Source: Pyrodictium sp.
GTDB lineage: Archaea; Thermoproteota; Thermoprotei_A; Sulfolobales; Pyrodictiaceae
Direction of reading: 5' to 3'
Assembly (NCBI GenBank): GCA_013540595.1
Contig: JABXKE010000002.1
Location: 1,054,050 to 1,118,049 of the forward strand
Length of the DNA stretch: 64,000 bases
Shown piece by piece: positions 45,188 through 53,200 of the stretch. The notes under the pieces are model-generated. The model saw nothing but the letters and a program-made list of their open reading frames with translations. It ran no database searches and was not told the origin of the DNA. The number at the start of each line of letters is the position of its first letter. The first letter of the stretch is position 1. A program made the position numbers and the translations under genes.

Positions 45188-46306
45188 ATGATGAGTGGCC
45201 ATGTCTATGTAAGTCGTCTTGCTAGACTCATAGCGGAGTACTGTGTTTCCATAAGGAAGGGAGATGAAGTAGTTATTAATGCTGGTTTAGAAGCTCTCCC
45301 CCTTGTCCGCGAGATTTACCGCGAAATAGTGCAGCGTGGTGGTTACCCGCTTTTAGTCAATCTCCGCGATGAAGTGCTTGATGAGATATTCTATAAGTAT
45401 GCGCCCGACGAAGTACTAGAACATGTCAGCCCTATTGAGAGGCAGCTAGTCGAAGGAATAAACGTCTCTATAAGCATACTTGCCCCAAGTCATACGAGGC
45501 ACTTGACAAGCATAGACCCAGACAAGGTGTCTAGGAGGAGTAAGGCAAGGCATGTTCTTTCAAGAATATTCTTGGAGCGTAGTGCAAGAGGAGAACTCCG
45601 CTGGACACTTGCTCCATATCCTACACGAGCGTTAGCGCAAGAAGCCGACATGAGTATACTTGAGTATGAGGAGTTTGTGTTCCATGCAACAATGGTGGAT
45701 CGCGAGGATCCAGTTAGAGCATGGGTAGAGCAGGCTAGATGGCAACAGAGGATAGCTGATTTCCTCAATAGGGTCTCTGAGCTACACTACAAGGGGCCAG
45801 GCATAGATTTCCATATACAGGTACATGGACGCAAATGGATTAATGATGATGGTAAGTACAATATGCCTGGAGGAGAGGTTTTCACTGGGCCAGTAGAGGA
45901 TACTGCTGAGGGCTACATAGAGTTTGACTACCCAGCAATATGGAGGGGCCGGGAAGTTAGCGGTATAAAGCTCGTGTTCCGCAGAGGGGAAGTCGTCGAG
46001 GCCTATGCGAGGAAGGGAGCGGAGTTCCTCCGGAAAATGATAGCTACCGATGAAGGATCTAAGAGGCTTGGCGAACTCGCCTTCGGCCTTAACTACAACA
46101 TAACAAGGTTCACAAGAGAGATACTCTTCGACGAGAAGATAGGGGGAACAATGCACATAGCACTAGGCTCCTCGTACCCCGAGACTGGCGGGAAGAACGT
46201 CTCAAGCATACACTGGGACATGATAAAGAGCCTTAGGAACCACAAGGTATACGCTGATGGAGACCTAGTGTACGAGAACGGCCGCTTCATAGAGGAAGTT
46301 CTATGA
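45188..46306 (+). CDS. M29-family metallo-aminopeptidase
   Basis: A 372-residue enzyme of the thermophilic aminopeptidase T/AmpS family, which removes N-terminal residues from peptides using a pair of metal ions. Typical elements: ISIRKGDEVVINAGLEALP near the N-terminus, NMPGGEVFTGPVEDTAEG with the first metal-binding Glu, a second Glu in the ILFDEKIGGTMHIALGSSYP segment, and SIHWDMI with the His-Asp ligands. It is preceded by GGAAAGAGGAG. It fits peptide degradation together with the peptide transporter and secreted protease in this window. Confidence 0.9.
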   Translation: MMSGHVYVSRLARLIAEYCVSIRKGDEVVINAGLEALPLVREIYREIVQRGGYPLLVNLRDEVLDEIFYKYAPDEVLEHVSPIERQLVEGINVSISILAPSHTRHLTSIDPDKVSRRSKARHVLSRIFLERSARGELRWTLAPYPTRALAQEADMSILEYEEFVFHATMVDREDPVRAWVEQARWQQRIADFLNRVSELHYKGPGIDFHIQVHGRKWINDDGKYNMPGGEVFTGPVEDTAEGYIEFDYPAIWRGREVSGIKLVFRRGEVVEAYARKGAEFLRKMIATDEGSKRLGELAFGLNYNITRFTREILFDEKIGGTMHIALGSSYPETGGKNVSSIHWDMIKSLRNHKVYADGDLVYENGRFIEEVL

Positions 46307-46348
46307 GCACACTGCCGCCAGAGGCTAGAGAATAAGTCTGTCACGTGA

Positions 46349-47059
46349 ATGATTGCCGAGAGGGCTAGTAGTATGGGGATACGCGTAATCATATTCGATT
46401 TAGGCAACACGCTCGTCTACGAGGATAGGGATAAGAGTCTTGAAAGAGCAAGCCTAGACATAGCCTTGAGATATAGCATAGACGAACCGCCAGCCTACAC
46501 GACTATCTACCGCCTCTTGGGGATGAGGCAAACAGATTTTTGTGAAGCAAGCCTAGACGCGGCAGCATACTATTATGCATCACTAGTAGGCGGGGGAAGG
46601 GTAGACATCGCGACAGCTAGGAAGATCAGAGAGGAGCTAATCCGGGCACTCGCACTAAGCCTCAAACCATATCCAGCCGCAAGAAAAGTTCTAGAAGAAC
46701 TCAAGGAGCTAGGCTATAAAATAGCACTCATATCCAATGCTTCATCACAAGAAGCTGTTGAAGAAACACTGAGAAGACTAGGCCTCATAGACTACTTCGA
46801 TGCAGTGGTAACAAGTAGGCTTGTAGGGGTAAGAAAGCCTGATCCAAGAATATTCGCTTACACACTAACACTTCTCCAATCCAAGCCAAGCGAAGCAGTA
46901 CACGTAGGCGATAGAGCATACGAGGACGTGCTAGGAGCCAAGCTCGCAGGACTCTACGCAGTACACCTAGCAACAAGCGAGCCACCATCACCAATAGCAG
47001 ACAAAGCCGTAAAAAGGCTCGAAGACATACCAAGCACGATCAAGAGGCTGTCTACCTAG
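46349..47059 (+). CDS. HAD-superfamily phosphatase
   Basis: A 236-residue hydrolase. Motif I is IFDLGNTL (Asp17; the usual second Asp is Asn20), motif II is LISNAS, motif III is the Lys in RKPDP, and motif IV is VGDRAYEDVLGA. A helical cap inserted after motif I makes it subclass I, like phosphoglycolate or haloacid dehalogenase-type phosphatases. Motif I reads DxGxT rather than DxDxT, a form also found in many archaeal members. The substrate is unknown. A start at 46373 is also possible. Confidence 0.8.
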   Translation: MIAERASSMGIRVIIFDLGNTLVYEDRDKSLERASLDIALRYSIDEPPAYTTIYRLLGMRQTDFCEASLDAAAYYYASLVGGGRVDIATARKIREELIRALALSLKPYPAARKVLEELKELGYKIALISNASSQEAVEETLRRLGLIDYFDAVVTSRLVGVRKPDPRIFAYTLTLLQSKPSEAVHVGDRAYEDVLGAKLAGLYAVHLATSEPPSPIADKAVKRLEDIPSTIKRLST

Positions 47060-47496
47060 AGGCCCTACCACCTCACATTAATTTAGTTATACCATTTAAT
47101 GAGAGAATTAGTCGACAAGTCTCCTAATTCTCTTAACAGAAGAGAGATTAGTGCGCATTCTGCCTAGCATTACTACCCACTCACCCCGGGTAAGCTTGTG
47201 AAGAGCTTCTAGCTCTTCCTCTCTATCGTAGAGTTAATCTCTCCTATCCTTTGGGGTAGAGGTCAACCAGCAACTTGGTCACCTTGGTAACTGGCTACCA
47301 GAGTAGCCTGGGTAAAAGGATGCTACGGGCTGTGAGGGCACTCGTGTTAGCCGTTGCTCACGCTAGCTTTGCCGTTATCTGTTAGACTGTTTACCTTGTT
47401 GGCGTGAGTGGTGTGGTCTATCTGTTGGAGCTAGTTTTTATATTACTTTGTGCTGTTAGTGGGTATTCTTGGTGTGGGTGTATTGTTGAGCCTCGT
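47060..47496. other. Intergenic region upstream of leuS
   Basis: Over 400 bases that hold only the ATPase-like relic at 47108-47233. The part from 47250 to 47496 has no supported gene. The leuS frame stays open upstream to 47404, but that stretch is hydrophobic and unlike a synthetase N-terminus, so I treat it as untranslated or as promoter. Confidence 0.4.
47108..47233 (-). pseudogene. Relic of an archaeal ATPase (ATPase_2-like) N-terminus
   Basis: The minus strand encodes LYDREEELEALHKL followed by WVVMLGRMRTNLSS, then a stop at 47108. Archaeal ATPase_2-type AAA proteins begin F-x-DREEEL...L and continue to a P-loop of the form VVxxGRRRVGKTSL. Here the P-loop Gly-Lys-Thr is gone, there is a stop directly before the first codon, and no rest of the gene follows. 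The match is a fragment of about 41 codons, found by eye, so it is tentative. Confidence 0.4.
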
Positions 47497-49218
47497 ATGC
47501 ATGTATATGCTAGGCCTCGCAACGAGTACGCGGAGTACCTAGTGAGGATTGCTACTAAGTGGCAGAGGCGCTGGGGGGAGAGTAGGGTCTTTGAGGCTGA
47601 CCCTGATCCTTCGAGGCCCAAGTTCTTTGTGACTGTGGCGTTTCCTTATCCTAATGGCCCTGCACATATGGGTCATGGTAGGACTTATACTATAGCCGAT
47701 GTGTATGCTAGGTTTAAGCGTATGCAGGGCTATAATGTGCTATTCCCGCTGGGGTTCCATTATACTGGGACTCCTGTTCTTGTTATGGCTGAGAGAGTTG
47801 CTGCTGGCGACGAGAAGATTCTGCGGCTTTTCCGTGAGGTTTACGGCGTCCCTGAGGATGTTGTGGCTAGGCTTACTGATCCCCTGGAGATGGCTAGGTA
47901 TTTTCATGAGGTGAGTAAGGCTAGCTTTAGGGAGATGGGTTATAGTATTGACTGGAGGCGCGAGTTTACTACTGTTGACCCAGAATTCCAGGCGTTTATT
48001 AGGTGGCAGTTCTCCAAGCTGAGGGAGAAGGGGCTCCTTGTAAGGGGTACTCATCCTGTTGGCTGGTGTCCTAGGCACAGCATGCCAGTGGGGATGCATG
48101 ATACTGATGGCGATGTCGAGCCTGAGATTGGCGAGTGGACACTTATATTCTTCCAAGGCGAGGATGGTGTTGTCTACCCAGCTGCCACACTGCGTCCCGA
48201 GACTGTGTTTGGTGTGACTAACATCTGGGTTAACCCACAAGCAGAGTATGTTAAAGCACATGTTAATGGTGTAATGTGGGTTCTTAATAGGAGGGCAGCG
48301 TGGAAGCTAAGGTTCCAACTGAAGAAGATCGAGATCGTTGATGAGCTGCGCGGGGAAGAACTTGTTGGCGTATGGGTAAGGAACCCAGTTACAGGCGAAA
48401 GAACCCCAGTCCTGCCTGCAGGCTTCGTCGATCCTGACACTGGCACTGGGGTTGTCATGAGTGTGCCTGCACACGCTCCCTTCGACTATGCCGCGCTCCG
48501 CGACCTCAGTGACGAGCTACTGGAGAGGCTTGGGCTTAGACGTTCCATGCTTAGGCCTAGGCCAGTGATAAGTGTTCATGGGTATGGTGAGCTGCCAGCT
48601 GTGGAGATAGTTGAGGAAATGAGGATAAGGAGCCAAGATGAGAAGGAGAGGCTCGAGGAGGCTACGAGGAGGATTTATGAGGACGAGTACAAGTATGGGG
48701 TTATGCGCAGTGATGTAGTCGAGTATGCCGGCAAGGAGCTGCCCAGCAGTGTACGTGGGTTTGTGAGGGGCTTCGTCGCTGGCTGGGTCGCAGGCAGGCC
48801 CGTGCCAGAGGCTAGAGAGAACCTTGCCAAGTGGCTAAAGTCTTCTGGCATGGCAGACGTCATGTATGAGGTCATGAACAAGCCTGTGAGGTGCCGTTGT
48901 GGCACAGAGATAGTCGTCAAGGTTCTTGAAGACCAGTGGTTCATAAACTATGGCGATCCCCAGTGGAAAAAGCTTGCACGCAAGTGGCTGGAGAAGAGGC
49001 GGATTGTGCCGCCAGAGTACCGTAACGATTTCAGGTATACTATTGAGTGGGTTCAGCGCCGGGCATGTGCTAGGAGTAGGGGTCTTGGTACTGAGCTTCC
49101 TTGGGCTAGGGGTTGGATTATTGAGAGTCTTAGTGATTCAACTATATACATGGCTTTCTACACTGTAGCCCACAAGATAAAAAGATACAAGCTAAAATTT
49201 TTCTGCAGGCTTCATTAG
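47497..49218 (+). CDS. leuS: Leucyl-tRNA synthetase, C-terminal part missing
   Basis: A class I aminoacyl-tRNA synthetase, archaeal type. From the ATG at 47497 the HIGH-type site PNGPAHMGHGRT (HMGH at 57-60) follows at once, and the editing domain contains VLPAGFVDPDTGTGVVMSVPAHAPFDY. Conserved sequence ends near AFYTVAHKIKRYKLK, about 570 residues in. The family is about 950 residues long. The KMSKS loop, anticodon-binding domain and C-terminal domain are absent, and the frame ends in antisense ABC-transporter DNA. This gene cannot be functional as shown; see the junction at 49195. A Met at 47404 would add an unlikely hydrophobic leader. Confidence 0.88.
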   Translation: MHVYARPRNEYAEYLVRIATKWQRRWGESRVFEADPDPSRPKFFVTVAFPYPNGPAHMGHGRTYTIADVYARFKRMQGYNVLFPLGFHYTGTPVLVMAERVAAGDEKILRLFREVYGVPEDVVARLTDPLEMARYFHEVSKASFREMGYSIDWRREFTTVDPEFQAFIRWQFSKLREKGLLVRGTHPVGWCPRHSMPVGMHDTDGDVEPEIGEWTLIFFQGEDGVVYPAATLRPETVFGVTNIWVNPQAEYVKAHVNGVMWVLNRRAAWKLRFQLKKIEIVDELRGEELVGVWVRNPVTGERTPVLPAGFVDPDTGTGVVMSVPAHAPFDYAALRDLSDELLERLGLRRSMLRPRPVISVHGYGELPAVEIVEEMRIRSQDEKERLEEATRRIYEDEYKYGVMRSDVVEYAGKELPSSVRGFVRGFVAGWVAGRPVPEARENLAKWLKSSGMADVMYEVMNKPVRCRCGTEIVVKVLEDQWFINYGDPQWKKLARKWLEKRRIVPPEYRNDFRYTIEWVQRRACARSRGLGTELPWARGWIIESLSDSTIYMAFYTVAHKIKRYKLKFFCRLH

Positions 49219-50116
49219 CGAAGGGGCATCTTGGGTTGAACCTACAGCCAGGAGGCGGATTCATCGGGCTTCCTATTTCGCCTCGTGAAGCTATGCCTCT
49301 AGGCTTGAGCTTCTCTTCTTCCTCAGTGAGTACTGGTATAGCTGACAATAGCATCTGTGTGTAGGGGTGGAGCGGGTTCTTGAATACCCTCTCTGTTGGA
49401 CCTATTTCGACTATTTTACCAAGATACATTATTGCAAGCCTCGTTGTGAAGTTTCTTGCTAGTCCAAGGTCGTGTGTTATGAAGAGGTAAGATAGGTTGA
49501 ACTTTCTCTGTAGATTGATTAGTGTATTAATTATCTTTGCCTGTATAGAGACGTCTAGCGCAGAGGTAGGCTCATCAAGTACTATGAATGAAGGCTCTGT
49601 CGCTAGCGCCCTTGCTATGGCTACTGCTTGTTTTTCTCCTCCTCCAAGCTCGCGTGGGTATCGGTACATATAGTACTCTGGGGGGAGCTCTACTAGTTCT
49701 AGAAGTCTTGCTACTTCATCCTCTAATTCTTCTCTCTTCTTTATTCCCTTGTAAAGCTTTATTGGAAGCGCCACTATGTCGAAAACGGTCTTACTAGGAT
49801 TTAGAGATGACGCAGGATCCTGGAATACTATCTGTATCTCCTTTCTTACCTGGCGAGGCCTCTTTGGAGCAGGTACAGATATGTCAATACCCTTATAATA
49901 TATTTTTCCTGATGTGGGAGCGTACATGCCTACTATGACGTGCCCAGTTGTACTCTTGCCCGACCCAGATTCTCCTATCAATCCGAAGGTCTCTCCCGGC
50001 ATTATTTCAAAGCTTATATCATCTACAGCCCTCACAACACCAAGGCTTACTTTGAAGTACTTCTTTAGGTGAACAACCTTTAGTATAGGCTCTTTTGAGC
50101 TGGCCACCTGAGCCAA
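49142..50116 (-). CDS. Oligopeptide-type ABC transporter ATPase (OppF/DppF), C-terminus cut
   Basis: A 324-residue frame. Walker A GESGSGKST (about 50), signature LGGGEKQAVAIARAL (normally LSGGQ; here LGGGE), Walker B FIVLDEPTSALD and switch FITHDL are present. The C-terminal iron-sulfur-like segment CRFNPRCPFANEAC keeps three of four cysteines. The fourth, normally after PxxxxxGHxxAC, is lost because sequence after CRK is antisense leuS. It is the last gene of an ABC operon (SBP, two permeases, two ATPases). The nucleotide domain looks complete, so partial function is conceivable. Confidence 0.85.
   Translation of the reverse strand: MAQVASSKEPILKVVHLKKYFKVSLGVVRAVDDISFEIMPGETFGLIGESGSGKSTTGHVIVGMYAPTSGKIYYKGIDISVPAPKRPRQVRKEIQIVFQDPASSLNPSKTVFDIVALPIKLYKGIKKREELEDEVARLLELVELPPEYYMYRYPRELGGGEKQAVAIARALATEPSFIVLDEPTSALDVSIQAKIINTLINLQRKFNLSYLFITHDLGLARNFTTRLAIMYLGKIVEIGPTERVFKNPLHPYTQMLLSAIPVLTEEEEKLKPRGIASRGEIGSPMNPPPGCRFNPRCPFANEACRKILACIFLSCGLQCRKPCI
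49188..49206. other. Breakpoint 2: leuS and OppF-type ATPase joined tail to tail
   Basis: Left of about 49195 the plus strand is conserved leuS. Right of about 49200 the minus strand is conserved OppF. The join lies in the AT-rich GCTAAAATTTTTCTGC. GC content drops noticeably from left to right. No repeat or insertion element is visible. Confidence 0.72.
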
Positions 50117-50122
50117 GGAGGA

Positions 50123-51124
50123 TCACCTCTTGACATAGAGCCAACAAGCAACCCAGTGCCCTTTCTTAACTTCAACTAGTGGAGGCTTCTCCCTCTTGCA
50201 TCTCTCTCTTGCATATTCACAGCGTGGATGAAATCTACATCCAGAAGGAGGATTTACATAGTCAGGTATTCTACCTGGTATTCCTTTTCCTATGCCTTCA
50301 CCAGTAAGCTTAGGCGCAGCCTCCAATAACGCCTTCGTATATGGGTGTAAGGGATTAGTGAAGAGTTCATTGCTTTCAGCTGTCTCAACAATATCCCCCG
50401 CATATAAGACGTATGTCCTATTCGTCATTTTGCGGACTGCGCCCAAAGCGTGACTAATTAGTATGACTGAGAGCTTTCTCTTCTCAACTATCTCATTTAT
50501 AAGTCTAAGTATCTGGTCCTGAATAGTCACGTCAAGGTTTGTTGTGGGCTCATCTGCTATCAATAGTTCCCTGGCAGACACAAGAGCCATAGCTATTACT
50601 ACACGCTGCCTCATACCACCACTTAGCTGGAACGGGTAACTGTCAAAGACTCTCTGGGGGTCGGGAAGCTTCACTTCTTCAAGTAGCCTGAGAGCTTCCT
50701 CTTTCAGCTCTCCCTTAGAGAGTTTTATGCCTTCCTCAAGCCTACTATACTTAATTATGTCCATTAATTGTTCTCCAACCTTGAATACTGGATTTAATGC
50801 TGACGTCGGGTCTTGGAAAATCATTGAGAGACCTCGTCTCCTTATCCTCTTCATTTCTTTCTCACTAATCCTCATCAAGTCTAGTTTTCCTCTGTATATC
50901 ACTTGTCCACGTACATTAGTAGCGTTGGGCGGCAATATTCTGAGAATAGTCTTCATCAGTGTTGTTTTGCCTCCCCCAGCCTCTCCTATGAACCCTATCT
51001 TTTCTCCTTCGTTAATGTAGAATGATACGCCATTAAGCACCTTCATTACTCCGCGATACGTCTTGTATCCTACATAGATGTCTTTGGCCTCTATAAGTGG
51101 CGGCTCCTCCACCATTCTTGTCAC
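50123..51124 (-). CDS. Oligopeptide-type ABC transporter ATPase (OppD/DppD)
   Basis: A 333-residue ATPase with a Walker A of unusual form GEAGGGKTTLMK, signature LSGGMRQRVVIAMAL, Walker B LLIADEPTTNLD and switch His in LISHAL. The C-terminal segment GCRFHPRCEYARERC...GHWVACW has all four cysteines of the OppD/F C-terminal cluster site. It overlaps the OppC-type permease gene by 4 bp and is followed 6 nt later by the OppF-type gene. It powers uptake of peptides or similar solutes. Confidence 0.9.
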   Translation of the reverse strand: MTRMVEEPPLIEAKDIYVGYKTYRGVMKVLNGVSFYINEGEKIGFIGEAGGGKTTLMKTILRILPPNATNVRGQVIYRGKLDLMRISEKEMKRIRRRGLSMIFQDPTSALNPVFKVGEQLMDIIKYSRLEEGIKLSKGELKEEALRLLEEVKLPDPQRVFDSYPFQLSGGMRQRVVIAMALVSARELLIADEPTTNLDVTIQDQILRLINEIVEKRKLSVILISHALGAVRKMTNRTYVLYAGDIVETAESNELFTNPLHPYTKALLEAAPKLTGEGIGKGIPGRIPDYVNPPSGCRFHPRCEYARERCKREKPPLVEVKKGHWVACWLYVKR

Positions 51125-52026
51125 CTCTCTGTAGCTGCAAAGATGTCTCTTATACCATCGCCAAGCAAGTTAAATCCAAGTATTATGAAAGCTATGGCTA
51201 GGGCGGGGAACACGCTAATCCACCAGTAAGTAGGCAAGTATTGTCCTCCCTCAGCAACCATGGTGCCTAGGTCGGGAGTGGGTGGCTGAGCGCCTAATCC
51301 CACGAAGCTTAGAGCAGCACCTATCAGTATGACCCAGCCGACGTCTAGTGTTAGCTTTGTGAGTATTGGGCCGAGACAATTTGGTAGTATTTCTCTGAAC
51401 ATTATGTAGCTCTTTTTGGCTCCAAGAAGCTCTAGGGCTATGACGTAATATTCGTTTCTTATAGATGAGACCATGTTGTACACGAGTCTTGTGTACCACG
51501 GCCACCACATGAGAGTGACTGCCATCATTGCATTGAAGATGTTGGGTGTCAATACAGAGCATATGGCTAGAGCTAGTACTAGTGGTGGTACAGCAATGAA
51601 TATGTCTGCTATCCTCATAATGAGCATGTCTATCCATGTGCCGCGATAGTACCCTGCTATGAGGCCGAGTATTATGCCTGGAGGCGCTGCAAGAGACAAT
51701 ACTACTGCTGCAAGCATCATAGAGTACCTGAACCCGAAGAGCACTCGGCTGAACACGTCTCTGCCATAGGCATCAGTTCCGAACGGGTGCTTCCAGCTTG
51801 GCGGCTGATAGGCCTCCTCGAAGTTCATGTAGAGGCCAGCGGACTCAGGATGTGGTGCGATGTATGGTGCGAACAATGCTATGAATATGGTTAGTGATAC
51901 TATTCCTAATCCTATAAGTGATAGTGGGCTCTTCTTGAAGTAGTACCATGCACGTTTAAGAGACTCGTATCGTCTCGAGAGCCTCCTTCTTCTAAGGTAG
52001 ACTCTTTGAGAGTGTGGCTCAGTCAT
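51121..52026 (-). CDS. Oligopeptide-type ABC transporter permease (OppC/DppC)
   Basis: A 301-residue membrane protein with six predicted helices. The N-terminal OppC-type region ends in HPFGTDAYGRDVFSRVLFG. The EAA loop that contacts the ATPase reads ALELLGAKKSYIMFREILPN. Complete at both ends, it follows the OppB-type gene by 2 nt and overlaps the next gene by 4 bp. It forms the transport channel with OppB. Confidence 0.9.
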   Translation of the reverse strand: MTEPHSQRVYLRRRRLSRRYESLKRAWYYFKKSPLSLIGLGIVSLTIFIALFAPYIAPHPESAGLYMNFEEAYQPPSWKHPFGTDAYGRDVFSRVLFGFRYSMMLAAVVLSLAAPPGIILGLIAGYYRGTWIDMLIMRIADIFIAVPPLVLALAICSVLTPNIFNAMMAVTLMWWPWYTRLVYNMVSSIRNEYYVIALELLGAKKSYIMFREILPNCLGPILTKLTLDVGWVILIGAALSFVGLGAQPPTPDLGTMVAEGGQYLPTYWWISVFPALAIAFIILGFNLLGDGIRDIFAATER

Positions 52027-52028
52027 GT

Positions 52029-53060
52029 TTACTCGCCTCTCTCAAGGTATCTTATTCTTGGGTCAAGATATGCGACAAGTATGTCTACAATAATGTTTGC
52101 AACAGCATAGATTACACCTATAACAAGAACCACGGCTACTATCGCGTTCAAATCCTTGCGTAGCATAGCAGCTATGCCATAGGCAGAGAAGCCTGGCCAG
52201 TTATAGATTATCTCAACAAGAAAGGCATTACCGAGCAGGGCCGCTATGTCCATTCCCATCACAGTCACTGCCGGGATGACTGATGGCTTGAAAAGATACT
52301 TGAACATAATGAGTCTATCAGGCAGACCATGAGACTTGGCTAGGGCTATAAAGTCTTTTCCAGCATTGTCAACCATGCCTGCCCTTATAATCCTTGCATC
52401 CTGCGCCATGGGACCCAGCGCTAGTGCTAATGCTGGAAGGAATATATGCCATAACTCGTCCTTGAATGCTACAAAGTTCCCAGTAATGAGTGAGTCTAGT
52501 AAGTGAAACCCTGTAATGCGTGGTGGCGGTGTAACCCCCTCACTAAACATTCCCTGGACCGGGAACCATCCAAGCCACCAGCCGAATACGAGTTGTAGAA
52601 TAATGGCCCACACGAATGCAGGGACTGAGATTCCTATGTATGCAAAGGCTCTTACTATGTTGTCAGGCCACCTGTAAGCCCACCAGCCAGAGGCCACTCC
52701 CAGAATTATAGCTCCCACGACTTGTATTATTGCAGCAACTATTATGAGTTCAAGAGAGTTCGGAAGATATTTTATGACATCAAGTGTAACACTATGCCTA
52801 GTATATATCGAGTAGCCTAGGTCGCCGTGGAAGACACTCTTAAGCCAAAGAATGTACTGCACTGGGATAGGCTTATCTAGGTTAAGCTGTTGCCTAATCC
52901 TCTCAACAACCTCTTCCGGAGCCTGGGGACCAGCAACTATTCTTGCAGGATCACCAGGCAGTACTCTAGCGAGAACAAACACTAGTACTGACAGCCCGAA
53001 GAGCGAGAATAACGTGTAGGCAGACCTCTTAATAATATACCTTGAGAACGCAGAAGCCAT
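52029..53060 (-). CDS. Oligopeptide-type ABC transporter permease (OppB/DppB)
   Basis: About 343 residues with six predicted helices. The N-terminus MASAFSRYIIKRSAYTLFSL and the motif LPGDPARIVAGPQAPEEVVE are typical of OppB. The EAA loop reads ALAKSHGLPDRLIMFKYLFK. I chose the ATG at 53060 because GAGAGGG (53067-53073) lies 6 nt upstream. A longer frame to 53141 begins with a non-family sequence. It is the first permease gene of the operon, about 140 bp after the binding-protein gene. Confidence 0.88.
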   Translation of the reverse strand: MASAFSRYIIKRSAYTLFSLFGLSVLVFVLARVLPGDPARIVAGPQAPEEVVERIRQQLNLDKPIPVQYILWLKSVFHGDLGYSIYTRHSVTLDVIKYLPNSLELIIVAAIIQVVGAIILGVASGWWAYRWPDNIVRAFAYIGISVPAFVWAIILQLVFGWWLGWFPVQGMFSEGVTPPPRITGFHLLDSLITGNFVAFKDELWHIFLPALALALGPMAQDARIIRAGMVDNAGKDFIALAKSHGLPDRLIMFKYLFKPSVIPAVTVMGMDIAALLGNAFLVEIIYNWPGFSAYGIAAMLRKDLNAIVAVVLVIGVIYAVANIIVDILVAYLDPRIRYLERGE

Positions 53061-53066
53061 AATCAT

Positions 53067-53073
53067 CCCTCTC
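53067..53073 (-). promoter_or_regulatory. Ribosome binding site for the OppB-type permease
   Basis: The minus strand reads GAGAGGG six bases before the ATG at 53060, deciding this start over the Met at 53141. Confidence 0.5.
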
Positions 53074-53200
53074 TGTATTCTCCCAATTAGTAGGAGACGT
53101 ACCTGGCACTCTTCTTGGCGGTATACGTGAGAAGAAGACACATACCCTAAAAAATGAGATGGATGTCCTAGTGAGTGGCATGAAAAATACCACCTTGCGT

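Noticed and set aside
30690-49195. A simple inversion of the block between breakpoints 1 and 2
   Set aside because: Flipping the block would place leuS against CPSF nuclease and VWA against OppF, again tail to tail. No gene is restored, so one inversion cannot explain both joins.
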